Translations under genes and position numbers: made by a program
Source of the DNA: DASXMX01 sp036794395
GTDB taxonomy: Bacteria; Planctomycetota; Phycisphaerae; Tepidisphaerales; Tepidisphaeraceae
Length of the DNA stretch: 10,286 nt
Assembly: GCA_036794395.1 (NCBI GenBank)
Contig: DAIRGS010000250.1
Coordinates: forward strand, 1 to 10,286
Direction of reading: 5' to 3'
The notes under the pieces: model-generated
Told to the model about the DNA's origin: nothing
The model's input: the letters and a program-made list of their open reading frames with translations, nothing else
Databases searched by the model: none
Shown: piece by piece, positions 6,536-10,286 of the stretch
How the letters are laid out: every line of letters starts with the position of its first letter
Position numbering within the stretch: position 1 is the first letter of the stretch

Positions 6536-6593
6536 CACGGTGCTTCCAGCCCGTGCGGCTGCGGTACGCCGCAGCCATCGGCCATAGGCCGAT
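6536..6593. repeat. Three back-to-back palindromes (intergenic repeat island)
   Basis: Three hairpins abut one another. CACGG-T-GC (6536-6543) pairs with GCCCGTG (6549-6555) around TTCCA with one bulge. GGCTGCGG (6557-6564) pairs perfectly with CCGCAGCC (6569-6576) around TACG. ATCGGCC (6577-6583) pairs perfectly with GGCCGAT (6587-6593) around ATA. No T-tract follows on either strand. The first resembles a palindrome I recall as common in planctomycete genomes, unverified. From 6341 to 6535 I see no gene and no clear signal. Confidence 0.6.
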
Positions 6594-6615
6594 CCGGCAA
6601 TCGCGCCAGCGACCA

Positions 6616-6718
6616 TGTGAGGATCTTCTCACAGGAATAGCGGCTCGTCCGCGCAATTGCAGGGTCGTCGGAATACCTGCGACATGCGCTCAAGCCAGCT
6701 ATGGGCAAGGATGCCCAT
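6616..6718. other. Further hairpins between the palindrome island and the ACP-FGE gene
   Basis: Separate perfect inverted repeats continue toward the next gene. TGTGAG (6616-6621) pairs with CTCACA (6628-6633). GCAGG (6659-6663) pairs with CCTGC (6676-6680). ATGGGCA (6701-6707) pairs with TGCCCAT (6712-6718) around AGGA. GCAATTGC (6653-6660) is a perfect palindrome. Together with the island upstream, this could be a structured RNA or a chain of repeats. I do not recognise a known RNA family. Confidence 0.4.
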
Positions 6719-6806
6719 GTCACCAAAACGGCCCGCTGAATTCATAACGCACACGCTCGGCAGGAGCCTCGCACTCCCCATCGCGATGCTTTCTGCGATC
6801 AGGAGC

Positions 6807-6812
6807 TATAAT
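6807..6812 (+). promoter_or_regulatory. Consensus -10 box upstream of the ACP-FGE gene
   Basis: A perfect TATAAT at 6807-6812 lies 27 bp upstream of the ATG at 6840. No convincing -35 is visible at 16-18 bp. It would give a leader of about 20 nt with GGGG (6828-6831) as a possible weak ribosome site. It favours the ATG at 6840 over starts further upstream. Confidence 0.5.
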
Positions 6813-6839
6813 ATTGTCAGGTGTCGCGGGGCAGTGGAC

Positions 6840-8129
6840 ATGAAGAATCAAATTCAACATCAATTGACGGCGGAACAAATCCAGTCGCGGGTATGCGATG
6901 TCGTCGCCACGCAACAGAGACTACGCCGTGCGGAAGTGCATCCCGATCTCCGCCTGATTGAAGACCTTCATATCGACAGCCTGGACGTTGTCGAACTGAT
7001 GATGGCTTTGGAGGACGAGTTTGACGTGTCGCTGCCTGATGACTCGCTCGACCCGACATACAAAGAGGTCTTCACCCGCCAGCATTTGAGTCTTCGCGAT
7101 GTCGCTGAACTGGTACGCCTGCGGCTGGGCACGGGCCGGCCCCAGAAGCGGGGATGGCGGCGACTGCGGAGAGAAGGTAATGCCGATAAACGTTTGAATT
7201 CCTTTACCCAACTCGGCGGACGCATTCGTCAGAAAAGGTACGATAGGGGCGGGTTACACGATGAATTGATGGTCAATCGCGACAAGTTGCGCACTTACCG
7301 CCGCTCGACAGACGGCATGACCTGCGTGCAGATCCCGCAATCTGACGTCTCAGTTGGATCCGATGCCCCCGATGCCATGGAAGATGAGCGGCCCGCTCAT
7401 ATCGTCCCCCTCAGCGGGTTTCTCATGGACTGCGAGCCCGTTTCAACGACGGCTTATTGCCGGTTTCTTAACTCGATTGGACCGGTGCCGCAGGAGTTCT
7501 TGGAGGAGTGGTTTCTCCTGACATCCGACGACAAACGCCAGCCCCACGAATTGGTCCGCCCGACGCGCAAAGGCTGGCAACCCGTCGCGGGCACCGAGCG
7601 TTTTCCCATGATTCTCGTGTCATGGTTCGGGGCAAACGCGTATTCACTCTGGGCCAATCGCCAAGATTGGACGCAGTATCGAAATGACTCGGCGAGCTGC
7701 CTTCCGAGCGAAGCGCAATGGGAGTACGCCGCCCACGGGCCTCGATTCTCAAAATACCCTTGGGGCAATGATGACCCCGATGCCTCAAAGATGAATTATT
7801 CCCGCTACACACGCGGCCAGGATTACCAGGCCGACACGCTCCCGCTGGCCGAGGTCAATCAATCGATCGGCGTCTCACCCTTCGGCCTGCGCCACATGGC
7901 CAGCAACATCTGGCACTGGTGCCGCGATTCTTACTTACCCGGGTTCTACAAAACCCCAGCCGCCATCGCCCCTGACGCGGTCTGCCAGGAGCCGACCCAC
8001 ATCAAATCCGAACGCGGCGGAAGCTGGATCGGCCCGGCATTCCTGTGCCGGACGACATACCGCCGCGGCAGATCGCCCGCGGCAAAAGGGCGGTGTCTTG
8101 GATTTCGCTGTGTGGGTGCATTGGCATAA
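6840..8129 (+). CDS. Acyl carrier protein domain fused to an FGE-sulfatase (SUMF1/EgtB/PvdO-like) domain
   Basis: A 429-aa two-domain protein. Residues about 11-96 form a phosphopantetheine carrier domain: IEDLHIDSLDVVELMMALED (40-59) matches the AcpP helix II region, with Ser47 as the attachment site. A basic linker (about 98-157) follows. Residues about 158-428 form an FGE-sulfatase (formylglycine-generating-enzyme-like) domain: PAHIVPLSGFLMDCEPVS (185-202), LPSEAQWEYAA (288-298), YPWGNDDPD (306-314), FGLRHMASNIWHW (348-360), GGSW (393-396) and LGFRCVG (420-426). Of the two copper-binding cysteines of true FGE (GGSYMC....C), only the second is kept (Cys403); the first is Gly398. Sulfatase maturation is therefore doubtful, and a tailoring role on a carrier-bound substrate is a guess. 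The frame is open from 6657, but the upstream part overlaps hairpins and looks non-coding. The next gene starts 24 bp downstream. Confidence 0.88.
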   Translation: MKNQIQHQLTAEQIQSRVCDVVATQQRLRRAEVHPDLRLIEDLHIDSLDVVELMMALEDEFDVSLPDDSLDPTYKEVFTRQHLSLRDVAELVRLRLGTGRPQKRGWRRLRREGNADKRLNSFTQLGGRIRQKRYDRGGLHDELMVNRDKLRTYRRSTDGMTCVQIPQSDVSVGSDAPDAMEDERPAHIVPLSGFLMDCEPVSTTAYCRFLNSIGPVPQEFLEEWFLLTSDDKRQPHELVRPTRKGWQPVAGTERFPMILVSWFGANAYSLWANRQDWTQYRNDSASCLPSEAQWEYAAHGPRFSKYPWGNDDPDASKMNYSRYTRGQDYQADTLPLAEVNQSIGVSPFGLRHMASNIWHWCRDSYLPGFYKTPAAIAPDAVCQEPTHIKSERGGSWIGPAFLCRTTYRRGRSPAAKGRCLGFRCVGALA

Positions 8130-8141
8130 GTCGAGGCAAAC

Positions 8142-8149
8142 GGAGGAGG
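8142..8149 (+). promoter_or_regulatory. Strong Shine-Dalgarno for the DUF4432 gene (GTG start)
   Basis: GGAGGAGG at 8142-8149 lies 4 to 7 nt before GTG at 8154, depending on which GGAGG pairs. It decides for the GTG start, which also gives a complete signal peptide. Confidence 0.75.
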
Positions 8150-8153
8150 CAAC

Positions 8154-9401
8154 GTGATCCCGCGCTTACTGGCATTCTCGATTGTGGCATCCCTCGGCGT
8201 GACCTATGTGCAGGCTGACGAATTCGTCCAGCCGCTCATCAGCGTCGAGCGAAGCGTGAATATTGAGACCTGGCAAATCACCAGCAGCGAGGTGACGCCG
8301 GAGTGTCCGGTGCATTGGGCCCTGCACAAATACGCGCTCCATGGCGGGAAGCAGGAGGGCGTCGACCTGATCGTTCTGAACAATGGCAAACTGCGGATCA
8401 CCGTTATCCCGACGCGCGGCATGGGCATTCTCTCCGTCATCAGCGGCGACGTCCGGCTCGGGTGGGATTCGCCAGTGAAGGAAGTGGTCAATCCGCAAAA
8501 CATCAACCTGTCAATGCGCGGCGGCCTGGGCTGGCTCGAAGGCTTTAACGAATGGCTCGCCCGCTGCGGCATGGAAAGCGCCGGCCATCCCGGCACCGAC
8601 AAATTTATCAACAATGTGGGTGATGAAGCCACGATGGACCTGACGCTCCATGGCCGGATCGAAAATATCCCGGCTTCAGAGGTGGAAGTCGCGGTTGAGA
8701 AGCAGGCCCCATACCGCATTCATATCCGCGGACGAGTGGATGAGCGGATGTTCTATGGCCCGAAGCTCGAACTTCATACCGATCTCTCGACCGTGCCCGG
8801 CTCCAACAGCTTTACAGTCAATGACACCATCGCCAATCGTGGCGATGCCGAACAGGAATTCGAGATGATCTACCACACCAACTACGGGCCGCCACTGCTG
8901 GAGGAGGGATCGAGCGTGCTGGTGGCCGCCGAGCGCGTGGTGCCGTTCAACGCCAACGCCGCCAAGGGCATCGCCAACTACACCCAATATGTCGCGCCCA
9001 CCCCAGGATTCATCGAGCAGGTTTACTGCGTGTATCCGCTCTCCGATTCGTCAGGGCTTGCCTCGGCGATGCTTCAAAATAAAAAGAAGGATCGCGCCAT
9101 CAAAATCGCATGGTCGCCCAAAGAACTGCCTTTCTTCACGATCTGGAAGAACACCACCTCCATGAACGAAGGCTACGTAACCGGCCTCGAGCCCGGCACC
9201 AATTTCGCCTACAACCGCCGCATCGAACGCCAGGCCGGCCGGGTTCAAAAACTCGCCCCCAACGCCTCCCATCACATCAAGCTCGAATTCACGGTCCTCT
9301 CCGATCAGGCTCAAGTCGCCGACGCCGCCAAAGCCATCGACACGCTCCAGCAAACACACAAACCGATTTTGGAAGCCAACCCCCCGGACATAAGCAAATA
9401 G
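8154..9401 (+). CDS. Exported DUF4432 / aldose 1-epimerase-like protein
   Basis: A 415-aa protein of the galactose-mutarotase-like superfamily (DUF4432 group), which generally binds or epimerises free sugars. A Sec signal peptide is clear: MIPR, a hydrophobic core, then VQA|DEF with cleavage after Ala21. The mature part is the expected beta-sandwich. Landmarks are LNNGKLRITVIPTRGMG (75-91, with the family RGMG), GWLEGFNEWLARCGMES (126-142), LTLHGRIEN (163-171, His166), IYHTNYGPPLLEEG (239-252, His241 and Asn243) and GYVTGLEPGTNF (340-351, with Glu346 and Asn350). Histidine and glutamate in such positions are catalytic in related mutarotases. DUF4432 proteins are often cytosolic, so the signal peptide places this one in the periplasm. 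It follows the ACP-FGE gene by 24 bp and probably shares its transcript. Substrate unknown; the assignment rests on motif pattern. Confidence 0.82.
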   Translation: MIPRLLAFSIVASLGVTYVQADEFVQPLISVERSVNIETWQITSSEVTPECPVHWALHKYALHGGKQEGVDLIVLNNGKLRITVIPTRGMGILSVISGDVRLGWDSPVKEVVNPQNINLSMRGGLGWLEGFNEWLARCGMESAGHPGTDKFINNVGDEATMDLTLHGRIENIPASEVEVAVEKQAPYRIHIRGRVDERMFYGPKLELHTDLSTVPGSNSFTVNDTIANRGDAEQEFEMIYHTNYGPPLLEEGSSVLVAAERVVPFNANAAKGIANYTQYVAPTPGFIEQVYCVYPLSDSSGLASAMLQNKKKDRAIKIAWSPKELPFFTIWKNTTSMNEGYVTGLEPGTNFAYNRRIERQAGRVQKLAPNASHHIKLEFTVLSDQAQVADAAKAIDTLQQTHKPILEANPPDISK

Positions 9402-9441
9402 TTGTTCCGTGTGGAAATTGAACTGCGCGACCGCCATTTTT

Positions 9442-9467
9442 CCCTCTCCCGGTACTCCGGGGGAGGG
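9442..9467. repeat. Palindromic intergenic repeat, copy 2
   Basis: CCCTCTCCCGG (9442-9452) pairs with CCGGGGGAGGG (9457-9467) around TACT, 11 bp with one T-G wobble. It is an inverted relative of the repeat at 1-40. It lies between the converging ends of the DUF4432 and CPXCG genes and may serve as a bidirectional stop, but no U-tract follows on either side. A G-rich run (GGGTGGGGG, 9470-9478) follows. Confidence 0.65.
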
Positions 9468-9585
9468 CAGGGTGGGGGTTCTTTCGAGCGACTTTCGCGG
9501 TCCCGAACGCGTCAGGGTAATGACCAGGAAGTACCGAGAGTTGGAGGGCAAGTGCCGCGAATGGTTTCACTTGCCCAGCCACTCA

Positions 9586-9798
9586 CTACTCCGCCTCCGC
9601 CCATACCCGCGGCGGCTCGCCTTCTTCAAAAAACTCGATGTGCAGTTCGTTTGGATTGCAGCACACCGGGCAATCCTCCGTGTAATGCTGTTCATCGCCC
9701 GCCGAGCGATCCAACGGAACCACAATACGCTCCCCGCACGTCGGGCACGTATACGCGGCTTCATCCGTTGGACGGCGTTTTGGTTTGCGGCGTTTCAT
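9586..9798 (-). CDS. CPXCG-motif cysteine-rich small protein
   Basis: A 70-aa protein of the 'CPXCG motif-containing cysteine-rich' family, probably a small zinc-ribbon protein; function unknown in all members I know of. A basic start (KRRKPKRRP, 2-10) leads into YTCPTCGERIVVPLD (16-30), with Cys18 and Cys21, then EDCPVCCNPNELHIEF (41-56), with Cys43, Cys46 and Cys47, and an acidic end. The two Cys pairs are the expected metal ligands. The ATG at 9798 is preferred over an upstream in-frame start at 9852 because AAGGA lies 5 nt upstream on the minus strand, the family starts here, and the longer form would overlap the divergent HNH gene. The start faces that gene across 17 bp. The stop faces the DUF4432 gene convergently, with a palindromic repeat between. 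Confidence 0.88.
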   Translation of the reverse strand: MKRRKPKRRPTDEAAYTCPTCGERIVVPLDRSAGDEQHYTEDCPVCCNPNELHIEFFEEGEPPRVWAEAE

Positions 9799-9815
9799 GC
9801 CTATCCTTCGATCGT

Positions 9816-10187
9816 ATGCCCAACGACAGCGCCAGTATGAAGCGCGCTGCAAAACGCGTCACCGAGCGCCGCCGCCATGGTACCTGCGATTTGTGTTCGC
9901 GCACTCACTTGGCCGGCCTCACCTTTCATCACCTGATTCCGCAAACCTGCCATTCCAACGCTTGGTTCCGCAAGAACTTTACCCTGCCCGACATGCGCAC
10001 GCGCGGCCTCAACGTTTGCCGCGAATGTCATAACGCGATTCATGATTTCATTCCAAAGGAAAAGGATCTGGGCCGGCACTTCAACTCCCGCGAGCTGTTG
10101 CTGGGCCACGAGAAAATCGCCCGGCATGTGGAGTGGATTGCCAAGCGGACGTTTCAGAGGCATCGGGTGGGGAGCTATAATAAATGA
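9816..10187 (+). CDS. Small HNH endonuclease-like protein
   Basis: A 123-aa protein with a zinc-finger-framed HNH pattern: Cys24-x2-Cys27, then HHLIP (38-42), then CRECHNAIH (68-76) with Cys68, Cys71, His72, Asn73 and His76. These form the structural zinc site and the beta-beta-alpha-metal nuclease centre of the family, so DNA or RNA cleavage is the likely activity. A helical C-terminal part (about 83-112) follows. The family is small and stand-alone; no phage or restriction genes lie nearby. The start is uncertain: ATG at 9816 (MPNDSAS) and ATG at 9837 both lack a Shine-Dalgarno, and the frame is open much further upstream but there it runs antisense to the CPXCG gene. Any promoter must lie within or across that divergent gene. 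Confidence 0.78.
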   Translation: MPNDSASMKRAAKRVTERRRHGTCDLCSRTHLAGLTFHHLIPQTCHSNAWFRKNFTLPDMRTRGLNVCRECHNAIHDFIPKEKDLGRHFNSRELLLGHEKIARHVEWIAKRTFQRHRVGSYNK

Positions 10188-10251
10188 CTGTGCGGAATCA
10201 CGCGCCACTCAATTCACCCAGTGCCGCGCCTCCCCTCAAACGCCGCGTCCC

Positions 10252-10277
10252 ACCCCGAAAAGCCCCCACGCCGGGGT
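10252..10277. repeat. Weak inverted repeat downstream of the HNH gene
   Basis: ACCCCG (10252-10257) is complementary to CGGGGT (10272-10277) with a 14-nt loop. It may be part of a terminator or a repeat cut by the window end; no T-run follows within the window. The rest of 10188-10286 shows no gene. Confidence 0.25.
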
Positions 10278-10286
10278 ATAGCGGTA

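Noticed and set aside
6311..6616. A 101-codon minus-strand frame whose TGA overlaps the GTG start of the FG-GAP gene (GTGA), like a coupled upstream gene
   Set aside because: Its first part runs through the palindrome island, it has no Shine-Dalgarno, and the product shows no recognisable domain. The overlap alone is not enough.
6481..6720. RNase P RNA, SRP RNA, tmRNA or cobalamin riboswitch in the structured region
   Set aside because: I looked for the conserved core sequences of these RNAs and found none.
6657..6839. In-frame upstream extension of the ACP-FGE protein by 61 residues
   Set aside because: The extension covers hairpins and the TATAAT box, and the carrier domain begins naturally just after the ATG at 6840.
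9402..9815. In-frame upstream extension of the HNH gene by 138 codons
   Set aside because: It passes through a palindromic repeat and lies antisense to the well-supported CPXCG gene; the peptide is low-complexity.
10173..10186. GGAGCTATAATA shared with the promoter region at 6802-6813, suggesting a second promoter
   Set aside because: Here it encodes the last residues of the HNH protein, and no gene follows within the window; the 12-base match may be chance.

Overview
The window is a GC-rich bacterial chromosome fragment that most resembles a Planctomycetota genome, possibly of the Phycisphaerae type. The best evidence is the N-terminus of the large minus-strand secreted protein (residues 24-35, IEALEGRAYLAG). 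It matches the 'LE.LE.R.L.A' leader motif seen on many planctomycete surface proteins. The FG-GAP/CARDB-type repeats, a carrier-protein/FGE-sulfatase gene, and intergenic spaces full of palindromic repeats fit the same origin. The assignment is an inference from these features, not a database result.

Layout. 1-342: no gene; a palindromic repeat, a small inverted repeat and a good sigma70-like promoter. 343-1935 (+): membrane-embedded family 2 glycosyltransferase of cellulose synthase-like/CslA type. 2007-2773 (+): a two-gene toxin-antitoxin module (ribbon-helix-helix-like antitoxin, PIN-domain toxin) with a 4-bp overlap and a promoter so close to the start that the mRNA may be leaderless. 2844-3350 (+): PaaI-like hotdog thioesterase. 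3351-3659: no gene; a composite repeat built of about 9-bp CACAGA-type units with TTAACCACAGA inverted ends. 3660-3941 (-): YheU/UPF0270 protein. 3970-3995: intrinsic terminator serving the minus strand. 4025-6314 (-): very large secreted FG-GAP/CARDB protein, broken by a 10-N assembly gap at 5455-5464. 6315-6839: no convincing gene; a row of perfect hairpins and a consensus -10 box. 6840-8129 (+): an unusual fusion of an acyl carrier protein domain to an FGE-sulfatase (SUMF1-like) domain. 8154-9401 (+): signal-peptide-bearing DUF4432/aldose-1-epimerase-like protein, 24 bp downstream and probably in the same operon. 9402-9585: intergenic, with a second copy of the palindrome seen at the window start. 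9586-9798 (-): 70-aa CPXCG cysteine-rich protein. 9816-10187 (+): small HNH endonuclease-like protein, divergent from the CPXCG gene with only 17 bp between start codons.

The genes do not form one pathway. The most noteworthy unit is the ACP-FGE fusion with its downstream exported sugar-epimerase-like partner. The carrier domain keeps the phosphopantetheine serine (DSL, Ser47). The FGE domain keeps only one of the two cysteines that bind copper in true formylglycine-generating enzymes. This suggests a tailoring or binding role on a carrier-bound substrate rather than sulfatase maturation. The second noteworthy item is the composite CACAGA repeat, whose end supplies the stop codon of yheU and which folds markedly better as minus-strand RNA than as plus-strand RNA.
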